Positions 42,066 through 51,528 of a stretch of DNA of 64,000 bases are shown here, piece by piece. Where the stretch lies: assembly GCF_005405065.1 (NCBI RefSeq), contig NZ_BJDI01000009.1, positions 1 through 64,000 of the forward strand, read 5' to 3'. Under the pieces are notes generated by a model. It did not search any database and was not told where the DNA came from. It saw only the letters and a program-made list of their open reading frames with translations. Within the stretch, counting starts at the first letter, position 1, and the number at the start of each line of letters is the position of its first letter. This stretch comes from Lactiplantibacillus nangangensis (GTDB lineage: Bacteria; Bacillota; Bacilli; Lactobacillales; Lactobacillaceae). A program made the translations under genes and the position numbers.

Positions 42066-42680
42066 TTACTTGTTATCGTCTTCGTCGTCATCATCGTAGT
42101 CGTCATCGTCATCATCATTTAATTCTGACAATTGACCTTCGATGCCATCTGGTAACGTTTCATCGGCGGCGTCATCATCTGTGTCATCAACACCTGATAA
42201 TTCATCATACTTGCTACTGCTTTCTGAATCGTCATCATCGTCGGCACTGCTGTCGTCGTCATCTTCATAATTATCGTCGTCTTCAGGATCATCATCATCG
42301 TAATCAATAACATCATCGTCATCGCCGGCGTCAGCTAAGAAGGCATTAACCTTCTTCCGCTTTTTACGCTTAGGCCGATCTTCATCCTCTTCATCATCGG
42401 TATGAATCACAGCTTCGTCAATGGATTCGAATGGGTACCATGCACGCAGGCCCCACATATTGTCACCGAGCGAAATGAAACTACCATCGATATTTAAATC
42501 GGTATAAAATTGTGATAAACGCTCCCGAATTTCTTCGTCGCTTTTACCTAAATAAGTCTGTACAGCGTTGGTAATGTCGGCAAAACCCATGGCATCACCG
42601 TGTTGCGCCAAGATTGCGTGGGCAACCTCGATTAAAGATAATTCGGACTTTTTCTGTCCATCAAATTGTTTTAGTTCCAA
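42066..42680 (-). CDS. rpoE: RNA polymerase delta subunit
   Basis: RpoE (204 residues) is the Gram-positive delta factor that increases polymerase recycling and start-nucleotide sensing. The folded N-terminal domain (about 1-90, SLIEVAHAILAQHGD ... WGLRAWYPFESID) is followed by a basic patch (RPKRKKRKK) and a strongly acidic, disordered tail of Asp/Glu runs to the C-terminus. The start is TTG 42680 (AAAGGA about 10 nt upstream, residues ELKQFDGQ); a GTG farther up lies before the ribosome binding site. rpoE-pyrG adjacency is conserved in Bacillota, and both touch nucleotide sensing. Confidence 0.95.
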   Translation of the reverse strand: MELKQFDGQKKSELSLIEVAHAILAQHGDAMGFADITNAVQTYLGKSDEEIRERLSQFYTDLNIDGSFISLGDNMWGLRAWYPFESIDEAVIHTDDEEDEDRPKRKKRKKVNAFLADAGDDDDVIDYDDDDPEDDDNYEDDDDSSADDDDDSESSSKYDELSGVDDTDDDAADETLPDGIEGQLSELNDDDDDDYDDDDEDDNK

Positions 42681-42724
42681 ACTGGTGCACGTCCTTTCCA
42701 CAGTTTACAGTACATCTTACCAAA

Positions 42725-43165
42725 TTAAGCCGTGAATTGCAATCGCAACTTGTATTGACCAATTAGTTGATCACCAGCATATAATTCATAATCAATATTG
42801 ACGGCCCCGGAGAAAGGCCGTTCCCGTAGTCGGACTTGTAACAATGGCGTTACGGTCTCAACGGGTAAAACGCCCATGGGGGTCTGATAGCGCGCTTGAA
42901 TCCGTTTGCCATTTGAAAAATGTAGACGCAGCCGATTCTCCGCGCTACGGGTCAACACGACGTCGCCGTTGGCAGCCAGCTTGATAGTCACGGGAATTGG
43001 GTCGGTCGCGGCATCGCTCACTTCTTTATATCGTAAATAAAAGGCATCGCCCATTTGCACTAATTGACCATCCACGTCTAACGCATAGTTAGCGGTGTCG
43101 CCATCTTGGGTCGCTTGGGTTTCCAAATGAATGGCAACTGGCACGCCCGTTGTTAAATCATCCAT
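42725..43165 (-). CDS. ywiB: DUF1934 (YwiB) beta-barrel protein
   Basis: This 146-residue cytosolic protein belongs to DUF1934/YwiB, a lipocalin-like small beta-barrel of unknown function. The alternating beta pattern (FYLRYKEV ... DVVLTRSAENRLRLHF ... YELYAGDQLIGQYKLRLQF) fits. GGAGG lies 10 nt before the ATG. It precedes rpoE after 44 bp and may be cotranscribed. Repeat A6 begins about 55 bp upstream. Confidence 0.85.
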   Translation of the reverse strand: MDDLTTGVPVAIHLETQATQDGDTANYALDVDGQLVQMGDAFYLRYKEVSDAATDPIPVTIKLAANGDVVLTRSAENRLRLHFSNGKRIQARYQTPMGVLPVETVTPLLQVRLRERPFSGAVNIDYELYAGDQLIGQYKLRLQFTA

Positions 43166-43220
43166 AATTTTGAGTCCTCCTAATTAATCCATCATTAACA
43201 CAAGTCAAGCGTTCAAGTTT

Positions 43221-43384
43221 GCCGCCTGCCGGGTGCCAGCTTTTAGGGCTGGAACGTGGTGGACACGTTTTCGAGCCATAGTTCGGTCTCGAAAGCCGGT
43301 CTTTTACTAAGTTGCTGGGCAAGACCCACCCACCAACTAAGCAAAATTTTACCACTGAGCCCTAAAAGCTGGCACCCTCTCGGC
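43221..43384 (-). repeat. Family A structured repeat, copy A6
   Basis: In reverse orientation it starts GCCGAGAGGGT and ends CGGCAGGCGGC. The arms GGTGCCAGCTTTTAGGGCT and AGCCCTAAAAGCTGGCACC are perfectly complementary and unlike other copies. The inner stem TTTTGCT/AGTAAAA uses a G.T wobble, and the second hairpin is TTTCGAG/CTCGAAA. Confidence 0.85.
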
Positions 43385-43627
43385 TAAAATAGTTGTTCAA
43401 TTCGACGCATCATTACTTCAGAATTTCACTCAGCCCAATAATTAACTTTCTAATGTTATGAATTCTCAATCAAAATATCAGTCATTTAATTCGAACCAAG
43501 TTAATAACAGCAAACTTAGCCACAATCACCGAACTGAAACAGCTGTCTGACAAGTACCAACACTGCCATCCTCATAAAAAATGATAACTAAAACAAGAAT
43601 ATCATTTTTTTATCCGTCACAAATTTA

Positions 43628-43785
43628 GCCGTGAGGTCAGCGTGTTTTAGGGCTCAGTGGTGAAATTTGACTTAGCTGGTGGTGATTTTCCAGCGGCTTA
43701 GTCAACCGCCGGCTTTCGAGACCGCATTTTGGCTCGAAAACGGCGCACCACGTTCCAGCCCTAATACACGCTGACCGGAAGGCGG
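43628..43785 (+). repeat. Family A structured repeat, copy A7
   Basis: It starts GCCGTGAGGT and ends ACCGGAAGGCGG. Arms GTCAGCGTGTTTTAGGGCT and AGCCCTAATACACGCTGAC pair. Inner stems: TTTGACT/AGTCAAC and TTTCGAG/CTCGAAA. Between A6 and A7 (43385-43627) and from 43786 to the lipL start I see no gene. Confidence 0.85.
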
Positions 43786-43944
43786 AAATAGAACACTAAC
43801 CTGACCTGTGTTATCTCGGTATTAATTATAAGCCATCTCATCAAAAATGCCTAAAAATCCACCTAAACCGGCAATTAAGCTGTGACTGTAAGGGATTTCG
43901 GGTATAATTAATGATTGAAACCGATATTATGAGGTGATCAAGAT

Positions 43945-44754
43945 TTGACGCAAGCAACGATTGCAACCTTAACCCAACATTACCAACCTGAAGAAATGCT
44001 CGATAGCTTTGCCTACATGAACGCGTTGTTGTGGCTGACTAGCGAACGCCAGCAACCCATCGTGCACTACTGGCAGCTACCTCAAACCGTGATCCTGGGC
44101 CTACTCGACCAACGTTTGCCACAACTCGATCGCGGTTTAGCGACCCTAAAACAGGCCGGTTATCAGACCTTACTGCGAAACTCGGGCGGTCTGGCGGTTG
44201 TGGCCGACTTAGGGGTGCTGAACGTTTCCTTATTTTTACCCGCACACCGTAGCGACTACTCAATTACCGAAGCTTACCAACTCATGACCGATTATGTCCG
44301 CGCAGCTTGGCCTAGCTTAAAAATTGACACTGGTGAAATCAGTCAGTCCTACTGCCCTGGTGATTACGATTTGAGTATTGGCGGTCAAAAAATCGCCGGT
44401 ATGTCACAACGCCGAACTGAAACGGCGCTAGTCATCATGCTATACATTAGTATTAATGGCAATCAAACACAGCGCAGTCAGCTCATCCGCCAATTTTATA
44501 CGGCCAGTTTAGCCGGTCAAATTGACGACCGTTTCCCACAAGTTGATCCGACCGTCATGACGACAGTCGCCGAGAAACTGGGCAAGGTCATTACCGTCAA
44601 CGCAGCCATTGAACGGTTCAATACCGTCTTAGCACAACATGGCGACGTTGATCAGCAGCAACTGCCTAAATTAATCGAAGAACCCGAATTTCAAGCCCAC
44701 TTGGCGCACGCCTATCGTCAAATGCAGCGACGCCAAGCACGGCTAAATCATTAA
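43945..44754 (+). CDS. lipL: Octanoyl/lipoyl amidotransferase (LipL-like)
   Basis: This 269-residue protein has the biotin/lipoate transferase fold. The conserved RNSGGLAVVADLGVLNVSL and SYCPGDYDLSIGGQKIAGMSQRR match LipL/YwfL, with the catalytic Cys at about 137 and the Lys in GGQKIAG. LipL moves lipoyl or octanoyl groups from GcvH to E2 subunits by amidotransfer. Lactobacilli often lack GcvH, so the donor here is uncertain and a ligase role cannot be excluded. The start is TTG 43945 with GAGGTGATC 6-8 nt upstream. It is followed within 25 bp by the HD-domain gene. Confidence 0.82.
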   Translation: MTQATIATLTQHYQPEEMLDSFAYMNALLWLTSERQQPIVHYWQLPQTVILGLLDQRLPQLDRGLATLKQAGYQTLLRNSGGLAVVADLGVLNVSLFLPAHRSDYSITEAYQLMTDYVRAAWPSLKIDTGEISQSYCPGDYDLSIGGQKIAGMSQRRTETALVIMLYISINGNQTQRSQLIRQFYTASLAGQIDDRFPQVDPTVMTTVAEKLGKVITVNAAIERFNTVLAQHGDVDQQQLPKLIEEPEFQAHLAHAYRQMQRRQARLNH

Positions 44755-44776
44755 CTGATTGAACGGAGGAATTCAT

Positions 44777-46123
44777 TTGTCATACCGTAACCAACTTTTG
44801 CCCATGGAAAAGGTCTTTCGCGACCCCGTCCATGACTATGTCTATATTCAACATCAAATCATTTTGGATTTAATCAATACGTCTGAATTTCAACGTTTAC
44901 GTCGTATCAAACAATTAGGCACCACTTCACTGACTTTCCATGGCGCTGAACATTCTCGCTTCGGCCATTGTTTAGGTGTCTATGAAGTGACCCGGCGCAT
45001 TTGTGATAATTTTGAGCGCAATTATCCCACCAAGACACCGGGTGACGGCGGTTGGGATGATCATGAACGCATCGTCGCTTTGTGTGCGGCACTATTACAC
45101 GATATTGGCCATGGCCCCTATTCACACACATTTGAGCACATTTTCCATACCGATCATGAAGCCATCACTGTTCAGATTCTGACGTCACCAGAAACGGAAG
45201 TCAACCAAGTTTTACGCCGCGTTTCGCCAGAATTTCCCGGTGAAGTAGCCGCTGTCATTCAGAAGACTTATCCAAATCCCCAAGTAGTGCAGATGATCTC
45301 CAGTCAAATTGACGCGGATCGCATGGATTACTTGCTGCGTGATTCTTATTTCACGGGGACCAATTATGGTAATTTCGACTTGACCCGAATCTTGCGGGTG
45401 ATGAAACCGTATCAAGGCGGCATCACGTTCGCCATGGAAGGCATGCATGCCGTTGAAGACTACATTGTTAGCCGCTTTCAAATGTACATGCAAGTTTATT
45501 TCCATCCAGTTTCACGTTCCATGGAAGTTATCTTGGATCACTTATTGGAACGCGCAAACGACCTCTACCAAAGCCAAGATGTGGATGCTGAGGCCACGCC
45601 GCACATGCTGTTACCATTTTTCAATAATGACTTTACGTTGCAAGACTACCTACGTTTAGATGACGGTGTGCTAAATACGTACTTTAATCATTGGCGCGAT
45701 AGTAAGGATCAAGTCCTAGCCGACCTCGCGACCCGTTTCTTGGACCGGCGACCACTAAAGTCCGCGCGTATCGATGAACAAACCAAGGCCTTAGTCCCAA
45801 GTTTGCAAAAATTAATTGAACGGGCCGGCTTTAACAGTCACTACTATACGGATATTAACGATAGCTACGATTTGCCTTACGATGCTTATGATCCAAAAAT
45901 GAAAAAGCCGCGGACTCAAATTGAACTCATGCAAGAAGATGGCTCACTCGTCGAATTATCCACGGTCAGCGATCTGGTCCGCGCCATTACCGGGAAAGTT
46001 TCCGGTGATCGCCGCTTCTTCTTCCCGAAAGAAATGCTCAGCCGTACCGCTGAAGTCGATTTGTTCGACCCAATTTATCAAGCATTTCAACAACACATTC
46101 AAAATGATCGTTTAATTAGCTAA
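44777..46123 (+). CDS. HD-domain phosphohydrolase (YwfO/SAMHD1-like)
   Basis: This 448-residue protein has the HD metal site H...HD...D: EHSRFGHCLG, then LLHDIGHGPYSHTFEH, and SSQIDADRMDYLLRDS, which is the pattern of dNTPase/GTP-type HD hydrolases (YwfO in bacilli). It likely hydrolyses nucleoside triphosphates and may depend on their pool. TTG 44777 is the best start (GGAGG 7 nt upstream). Together with lipL and the Cof phosphatase it makes a three-gene plus-strand operon ending at a terminator. Confidence 0.88.
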   Translation: MSYRNQLLPMEKVFRDPVHDYVYIQHQIILDLINTSEFQRLRRIKQLGTTSLTFHGAEHSRFGHCLGVYEVTRRICDNFERNYPTKTPGDGGWDDHERIVALCAALLHDIGHGPYSHTFEHIFHTDHEAITVQILTSPETEVNQVLRRVSPEFPGEVAAVIQKTYPNPQVVQMISSQIDADRMDYLLRDSYFTGTNYGNFDLTRILRVMKPYQGGITFAMEGMHAVEDYIVSRFQMYMQVYFHPVSRSMEVILDHLLERANDLYQSQDVDAEATPHMLLPFFNNDFTLQDYLRLDDGVLNTYFNHWRDSKDQVLADLATRFLDRRPLKSARIDEQTKALVPSLQKLIERAGFNSHYYTDINDSYDLPYDAYDPKMKKPRTQIELMQEDGSLVELSTVSDLVRAITGKVSGDRRFFFPKEMLSRTAEVDLFDPIYQAFQQHIQNDRLIS

Positions 46124-46141
46124 TTATTTGGAGGAATTCTA

Positions 46142-46951
46142 ATGTCAGTCAAACTCATTGCCATTGATATGGATGGCACGTTGCTCAACGAACACAGCGA
46201 ACTTAATCCAGCTACGATTGCAGCTGTCCATGCCGCACAGGCGCAAGGCATCAAAGTCGTCTTATGTACTGGTCGACCACTCAACGGCGTCAACCCATTC
46301 ATCAAACAACTCGGCCTGACCGGGGACGATGAATACGTGATTACCTTTAACGGCGCGATGGCGCAAACTGTTGAAGGCCGCATCATCACGACCCTCACCA
46401 TCACGCATGACGACTATATCGATATCGAAGCCTTGAGTCGCAAGCTCGGTGTGCATTGCCATGTTGAAAGTGAAGACCACATCTATACCGCCAATGCCGA
46501 CATCAGTCCTTACACAGTCGGTGAAAGTGCTTTGGTTCAAATGCCGATTCGCTACCGCAGCCCTAACGCAATGCCCGCCGACTTGCCAATCGTTAAATGT
46601 ATGTTCATTGATACACCTGACGTACTCGGCCCGGCCATCAAAAAAGTGCCCGCTGAATTTCATGATCGTTATTACATCGTCCAGTCGGAACCCTATTTCT
46701 TAGAATTAATGAACAAACAAGCCAGCAAAGGTCGGACGTTAAAAGTTCTCGCGGAACGTCTCAACTTAACTCCCGACGAAGTCATGGCGATTGGTGATCA
46801 AGGCAACGATCTTAGCATGATTGACTACGCCACTAACAGTGTTGCGATGGGCAATGCGATTCCGGAAGTTAAAGCACGTGCTAAATATGAAACTAAGACC
46901 AACATTGAAGATGGCGTCGCTCACGCCATCAACACTTGGGCCTTAGCCTAA
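46142..46951 (+). CDS. Cof-type HAD phosphatase (YidA-like)
   Basis: This 269-residue HAD-superfamily phosphatase starts with motif I DMDGTLLN; motif II is CTGRP, the Lys and the DxxND-type motif IV are in SKGRTLKV and AIGDQGNDLSMI. Cof/YidA enzymes dephosphorylate sugar phosphates or similar; the substrate here is unknown. GGAGG is 6-7 nt before the ATG, and the gap to the HD gene is 18 bp. Confidence 0.9.
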   Translation: MSVKLIAIDMDGTLLNEHSELNPATIAAVHAAQAQGIKVVLCTGRPLNGVNPFIKQLGLTGDDEYVITFNGAMAQTVEGRIITTLTITHDDYIDIEALSRKLGVHCHVESEDHIYTANADISPYTVGESALVQMPIRYRSPNAMPADLPIVKCMFIDTPDVLGPAIKKVPAEFHDRYYIVQSEPYFLELMNKQASKGRTLKVLAERLNLTPDEVMAIGDQGNDLSMIDYATNSVAMGNAIPEVKARAKYETKTNIEDGVAHAINTWALA

Positions 46952-46979
46952 ACAAGCTCAACAATTACTGAAACATCAA

Positions 46980-47022
46980 TTATGGCACCCGTTGCTAAAA
47001 TCGACGGGTGCCATAATTTTGC
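46980..47022 (+). terminator. Terminator of the lipL operon
   Basis: TATGGCACCCGT and ACGGGTGCCATA form a perfect 12-bp stem followed by ATTTTGCTTATTT. Confidence 0.85.
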
Positions 47023-47318
47023 TTATTTAAAATTGTAAGTTGAAAATTGCCGCTTCCGGTTGTTGCCGATAGCTAGTCAACTGTTTTCATTAATTAGTCA
47101 GTTGTTCAAATTTAGCTAAACCAATCAGGATTAGCGTGCAGGACCGTACTTGAGGCTTGCACTGAACCCATAGCACACCGATTCTAACTAACGGGAACGC
47201 TGAGCAACATGAAGCCATTCAGGGCATAACCAGCACCGGTGTTAGTAACTTCACGACAGTTTCGACGCTTTATTAGACTTCATCAACAGGTGCTTTGGTC
47301 GTCCAAGACAACTGTATA

Positions 47319-47505
47319 GCCGGAGATTGCCGCTGATTGCATCGGACGTGTTGGTGGCGTTGGGGCGGCGGTTTATTGCCGGCCTTACCCCACGGACGGT
47401 CCGGGACAATTGCGAGTTTGGCAACTGTTCCGGGCGAGGGTCAAGACGCTTTTCAGGCTTGACCCGGTCCCACGACCACATGCAATCAGTGGCAACCGGA
47501 GGCGG
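47319..47505 (+). repeat. Family B structured repeat, copy B1
   Basis: It starts GCCGGAGA and ends CAACCGGAGGCGG. Arms TTGCCGCTGATTGCAT and ATGCAATCAGTGGCAA pair. Inner stems: CGGC/GCCG and GGTCAAG/CTTGACC. A short sequence at 47044-47070 (ATTGCCGCTTCCGGTTGTTG) looks like a leftover repeat end; the remaining 47071-47318 holds nothing I recognise. The reading frame inside the copy is not a gene. Confidence 0.83.
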
Positions 47506-47523
47506 AAAAAGCCAATTTTAGTC

Positions 47524-47578
47524 ACTAAAACGCGCGCCAATGACTCATTTTATCGAGTTCATTGGCGCGCGTTTTTAA
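47524..47578. terminator. Bidirectional terminator before the lipoprotein gene end
   Basis: AAAACGCGCGCCAATGA and TTCATTGGCGCGCGTTTTT form a 16-bp stem. It serves the minus-strand lipoprotein gene. Confidence 0.88.
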
Positions 47579-47604
47579 TCTAATTTCAATTGTTGCACGG
47601 TACG

Positions 47605-48588
47605 CTATTTAAACACACCAGTCACGCTATCTTGCCTAGTCACCTGACCACTCACCGGATAATAACGGTAAACATCCGTCAAATTTGTATCGGTTTCGGC
47701 CGGATCACTGTTATGCAAAACATCGATCTGATAATAATCAGTGGTCTGCTTCACGATATTAAACTGATCAGTCTTCGTAAAGGTCACGCCAGCGGCTGCT
47801 TGGAATCCATCGAGAACATCCTGTGTCGTTTGAGCGCTACTGCTACTCGTTGAGCTATTTGCCGAACTCGTCGCCGTCCCACTAGAACTACTTTCACTCG
47901 CTGACGACGAAGCACTACTACTGCTCGTTGAACTCGTGGCCACTGAAGCACTGCTAGACGAACTGACAACGGTTGAGCTATCACTACCCGAACTCGTCGA
48001 CTGCGACGCTTCATAGTTCATGATTGCTTGCTTCATTGCCAACGTCTTTTTCTGCAAGGCTTTAATCACTGGATGCACCGGATCAATTTGATCTAACTTA
48101 TCAATATTAGTCTTGGCCGCTGCTAACTCGTGCACGCTTAATTCATCGCGCGCCGCATTATAGTAGTTATTTGCCAATTTGACTTGCTGATACTGATGTT
48201 GGAGCGTCGAACGGACCTTGAGGAAACTGGCATCGTTCGTCTCGTGATAATTTTCGAGCGTATTAAAATAAGGCTTGGCTAAACTTAATTCATTTTTAGC
48301 TAAAGCATCTGCTGCTTTCTGATAATGATCCAAACCCGTTGCTAAGTTTGTCACGCTTGCATCCGGATTTTTGACTGTCGCTAATGTTTCAATGGCGGCA
48401 GTGATTTTTTGATGCGAAATTTGTTGATCGGCTTTAGTCAAAACCGCCGCAGTGCTACTGGTGGCTGTCGTTGAAGCAGAACTACTCCCAACTGAACCGC
48501 CAGTGAATTTCGCACAACCCGATAAGGTAATCAAACTGAATAACATCACCACTATCATCCTGAGAGGTATACGTTGTGCTCGCTTCAC
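47605..48588 (-). CDS. Ser/Thr-rich lipoprotein
   Basis: This 327-residue pre-protein has a lipoprotein signal peptide with lipobox LSGC (Cys at about residue 25). Two low-complexity Ser/Thr/Ala linkers (about 30-48 and 195-255) flank a helical domain (about 50-190, a repeated-helix, TPR-like look). A C-terminal domain (about 260-327: DQFNIVKQTTDYYQIDVLH ... YRYYPVSGQV) is the conserved part. I do not know a function; wall-associated presentation is likely. It is followed by ydcF on the same strand. Confidence 0.78.
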   Translation of the reverse strand: MKRAQRIPLRMIVVMLFSLITLSGCAKFTGGSVGSSSASTTATSSTAAVLTKADQQISHQKITAAIETLATVKNPDASVTNLATGLDHYQKAADALAKNELSLAKPYFNTLENYHETNDASFLKVRSTLQHQYQQVKLANNYYNAARDELSVHELAAAKTNIDKLDQIDPVHPVIKALQKKTLAMKQAIMNYEASQSTSSGSDSSTVVSSSSSASVATSSTSSSSASSSASESSSSGTATSSANSSTSSSSAQTTQDVLDGFQAAAGVTFTKTDQFNIVKQTTDYYQIDVLHNSDPAETDTNLTDVYRYYPVSGQVTRQDSVTGVFK

Positions 48589-48672
48589 GGCAAATCCCTC
48601 CTTTTAAAACTGCATCCATTATACCATTAACCACCATCAAGCGACTTATTTAACCGAGGGCCATCAGTTTAT

Positions 48673-49704
48673 TTAAATTAGGTTAACTAACTTGGCAACA
48701 TAAATCAGACTCAAACCGACGACCACTGCCAAATTGGACCAACGAAAGAGCAAAATCAACGCCAAATACTCCCGAAACATCGCAAATGGTAAATAGTACC
48801 ACGGCGTTCGCGCACCCGTGCCATAAATCGGCAAGCCTAATTGCCGTGCAAAAATATTCGCACGTAACACATGATAGTCACTCGTAACCATCGCTGCGTG
48901 ATAAAAGACATGCCGTTTCACGATTAAGCCATGCGAAAATTTTAAATTTTCAATCGTCGATGTCGAGCGATTTTCTTCCTGAATGACGTCACGTGGGATA
49001 CCCAACGCGACCAAATACTGCCGCATCGACGTGCTTTCAGGCATCACTTCATCGGCCCCTTGACCCCCAGAAACCACAATTGTAATTTCATGATGGTCTT
49101 TAGCGCGCTGCTTTCGATACAGCGCCGCCGCTGCCTTGAGCCGATAACTCAAAGTTCGAGTAGGCCGGCCATCTGGCATTAAACCCGCACCAAGCACGAT
49201 GATGTCCGTCAACGGTACCCGCCGACCCCAGCGCGTCGTAACGCAAGCAACTAAGTACGCCAAAAAGCTAAACGCAAAATATGCGGTCAACAAAATAGCT
49301 AACCCTAACAATTGCCATAACCAGCGTCGTTGCCAATAAATGGCATTAGCTGCCGACAAACCCAACATTCCAATCATTAAGAGGCCAACGATTGCCAACA
49401 AACTGTAGTGTAGATGCCAGCCTTCCTTATGAATCAAACGATAGCTATAACGGACGAAGCTGATAGCGACGATGAGCACAATTAATGGCATCAACCCATA
49501 CGCCACAACTTTCAATCCCACAATGATAAATTGCCATAATGGGCTAGCCTGTTCACTCACTTGCCGATAAGTTGATAACGCTAGCCCAATTCCGGCCAGT
49601 ATCATAAAATGCCCAGTTAACCAACGCCGCCGATCCGTCCATTGCAGTGTCACAGCGATGGCCAAAGCGATACTACCCCAATAAAACCAATTCATGTGTC
49701 CCAC
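48673..49704 (-). CDS. YdcF/DUF218 membrane protein
   Basis: This 343-residue protein has about six membrane segments in its first half and a C-terminal DUF218 domain (DIIVLGAGLMPDGRPTRTL ... SGGQGADE ... STIENLKFS ... VTSDYHVLRA). DUF218 proteins (YdcF, SanA, ElyC) are linked to envelope polysaccharide metabolism and bind nucleotide-like ligands in some cases. Substrate and role here are not known. It precedes the lipoprotein gene; prs upstream is ended by a terminator. Confidence 0.85.
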   Translation of the reverse strand: MGHMNWFYWGSIALAIAVTLQWTDRRRWLTGHFMILAGIGLALSTYRQVSEQASPLWQFIIVGLKVVAYGLMPLIVLIVAISFVRYSYRLIHKEGWHLHYSLLAIVGLLMIGMLGLSAANAIYWQRRWLWQLLGLAILLTAYFAFSFLAYLVACVTTRWGRRVPLTDIIVLGAGLMPDGRPTRTLSYRLKAAAALYRKQRAKDHHEITIVVSGGQGADEVMPESTSMRQYLVALGIPRDVIQEENRSTSTIENLKFSHGLIVKRHVFYHAAMVTSDYHVLRANIFARQLGLPIYGTGARTPWYYLPFAMFREYLALILLFRWSNLAVVVGLSLIYVAKLVNLI

Positions 49705-49769
49705 CTTCTTTGACTTCCTAATTCATTGTACCTAAAAGTGCCTCGAGTTGCAGAAATCCCGTTTAACAA

Positions 49770-49808
49770 AAAAAGTCGCCAAGTTGGTTGAACCCAACTT
49801 GACGGCAA
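49770..49808 (-). terminator. prs terminator
   Basis: On the minus strand GCCGTCAAGTTGG, 6-nt loop, CCAACTTGGCGAC then TTTTTTT. Confidence 0.9.
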
Positions 49809-49820
49809 TCTAGTGTTAGT

Positions 49821-50801
49821 CTAGTTTTCTTCGTTGTGGAAACGATTCTTGAATAATGGACTAACTGGTTTGTTTTCATGGATGAACTTAATGGCTTGAC
49901 CCATTAATTGCCCAACTGAAACTTGCACGATCTTATCGATTTGCTTTTCAGCTGGTAATTCGATGGAATCTGTCACGATCAATTGCTTGATTGGTGACTT
50001 TTCGATTCGTTCAATGGCTGGACCAGATAAAACTGGATGAGTACAGCTTGCATAAACATCCGTTGCCCCAGCATCCATCAAGGCTTGTGCGCCCAAGGTA
50101 ATGGTCCCGGCAGTATCAATCATATCATCGATCATGATGGCACGTTTGCCCTTCACATCCCCGATAATATTCATGACTTCCGCAACATTGGCCCGTGGCC
50201 GACGCTTGTCGATGATGGCAATTGGTGCCTTTAAGAATTCAGCTAACTTACGGGCACGTGTGACCCCACCATGATCTGGTGAAACGACGACCGCATTTTC
50301 AGCTAAATGATGGGTGATGAAGTAGTCAGCTAACAGTGGCGCGCCCATTAAATGATCCAATGGGATGTCGAAGAAACCTTGAATTTGAGCGGCATGCAAA
50401 TCAAGCGCCAAAATCCGTGTTGCACCGGCTGTTTCAAGCATGTTAGCAACTAACTTAGCGGTAATTGGTTCCCGTGAACGAGCTTTCCGGTCTTGCCGGG
50501 CATACCCATAATAAGGGATGACCACGTTGATCGTCTTAGCACTAGCTCGCCGTAACGCATCAATCATAATCAACAATTCCATTAGGTTATCATTAACAGG
50601 AGCAGAAGTTGATTGAATGATGTACACTTGGTCACCACGAATACTCTCCTCAATGTTAATGCGAATTTCGCCATCACTAAAGCGATCAACTGATGTCTTA
50701 CCTAATTTAACACCAACGGCCTCAGCAATCTTTTCTGCCAATGGTTTATTTGAATTCAAAGCAAAAATCTTTAACTTTGGATCAAAATACTGTTCTGACA
50801 T
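49821..50801 (-). CDS. prs: Ribose-phosphate pyrophosphokinase (PRPP synthase)
   Basis: Prs (326 residues) makes PRPP from ribose 5-phosphate and ATP for purine, pyrimidine, His and Trp synthesis. The motifs [16 protein letters not shown], the flexible-loop region [13 protein letters not shown] and the PRPP signature [14 protein letters not shown] are complete. ATG 50801 has GGAGG 7 nt upstream; the longer frame starts inside that site. It has a good promoter at 50834 and its own terminator. Confidence 0.97.
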   Translation of the reverse strand: MSEQYFDPKLKIFALNSNKPLAEKIAEAVGVKLGKTSVDRFSDGEIRINIEESIRGDQVYIIQSTSAPVNDNLMELLIMIDALRRASAKTINVVIPYYGYARQDRKARSREPITAKLVANMLETAGATRILALDLHAAQIQGFFDIPLDHLMGAPLLADYFITHHLAENAVVVSPDHGGVTRARKLAEFLKAPIAIIDKRRPRANVAEVMNIIGDVKGKRAIMIDDMIDTAGTITLGAQALMDAGATDVYASCTHPVLSGPAIERIEKSPIKQLIVTDSIELPAEKQIDKIVQVSVGQLMGQAIKFIHENKPVSPLFKNRFHNEEN

Positions 50802-50833
50802 AATTTCCTCCATTCGAAATTTATTACATATAA

Positions 50834-50862
50834 ATAATATGCATTTTGAGGGTGAAAAGCAA
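50834..50862 (-). promoter_or_regulatory. prs promoter
   Basis: On the minus strand TTGCTT (50857-50862) and TATTAT (50834-50839) are 17 bp apart, with TGCA before the -10. Confidence 0.72.
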
Positions 50863-50869
50863 GCCCCCT

Positions 50870-51520
50870 CGACGGTTATAAATTGCGTCAGACTAGGCTG
50901 GAGGCGGGTATTTAGCGTTTTTGACGGGCATATTACTATAATATTAAAGTTTCGTGAGGTCGATTTGTAAGAAATATCGGTCTGACGGGCTTTTACATGG
51001 TAGCGCTAACTAAATCAGGTTTCACTGGCCGGCCCAACCCACTTCATGGTCAAAGATCGACTGATTGTACATGGCGAACTTTGTTAGTTCAGCTTATCAA
51101 CGTCCCATGCTAATCACCACTGTCTCAGCAGTCAGATTATGAAAGGTCACCGCAATATCAACGTTCTCCGACATTATGTTGTTCCAAGAAACAATTAACT
51201 CAGGTCATTATCCCACCAAATTTCGCTAAAATTCTCGCGCGTTATCCCACCCTTTCCGTAATATAAAAGCTAGTCAATTTGCATCCCGTTAAGAAACGAC
51301 CAACTTACAGTTCACAGCTAACCAGTCATTTTTAATCTGACAGCCGCAGTATTACAGCTATTTCAATGCTTTAACAAGCAGGTCATTTCCTCGGCAAATT
51401 TTAAAGAAACTGACATTTACTTGTAACAGCCATCCGTTAGACTCGGAGGCGTTGATTAAGAAGGCACTGACACTTTAGGCACACGTTTGATACTAATCGA
51501 TTAACGCACACTATAGGAGT
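50870..51520. other. 650-bp gap without a recognised gene
   Basis: Between the prs promoter and the LysM gene no reading frame of convincing quality, repeat of family A or B, or known riboswitch could be seen. TTATCCCACC occurs twice (51208 and 51242). It may be a long 5' leader or degraded DNA. Confidence 0.5.
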
Positions 51521-51528
51521 GACTAAAT

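Noticed and set aside
42059-42310. Plus-strand His/Arg-rich reading frame
   Set aside because: Antisense of the Asp/Glu tail of rpoE; no gene signal.
51400-51480. ydaO-type c-di-AMP riboswitch before the LysM gene
   Set aside because: A few bases (CCGTTAGACTCGG) look similar, but the rest of the aptamer core is absent.
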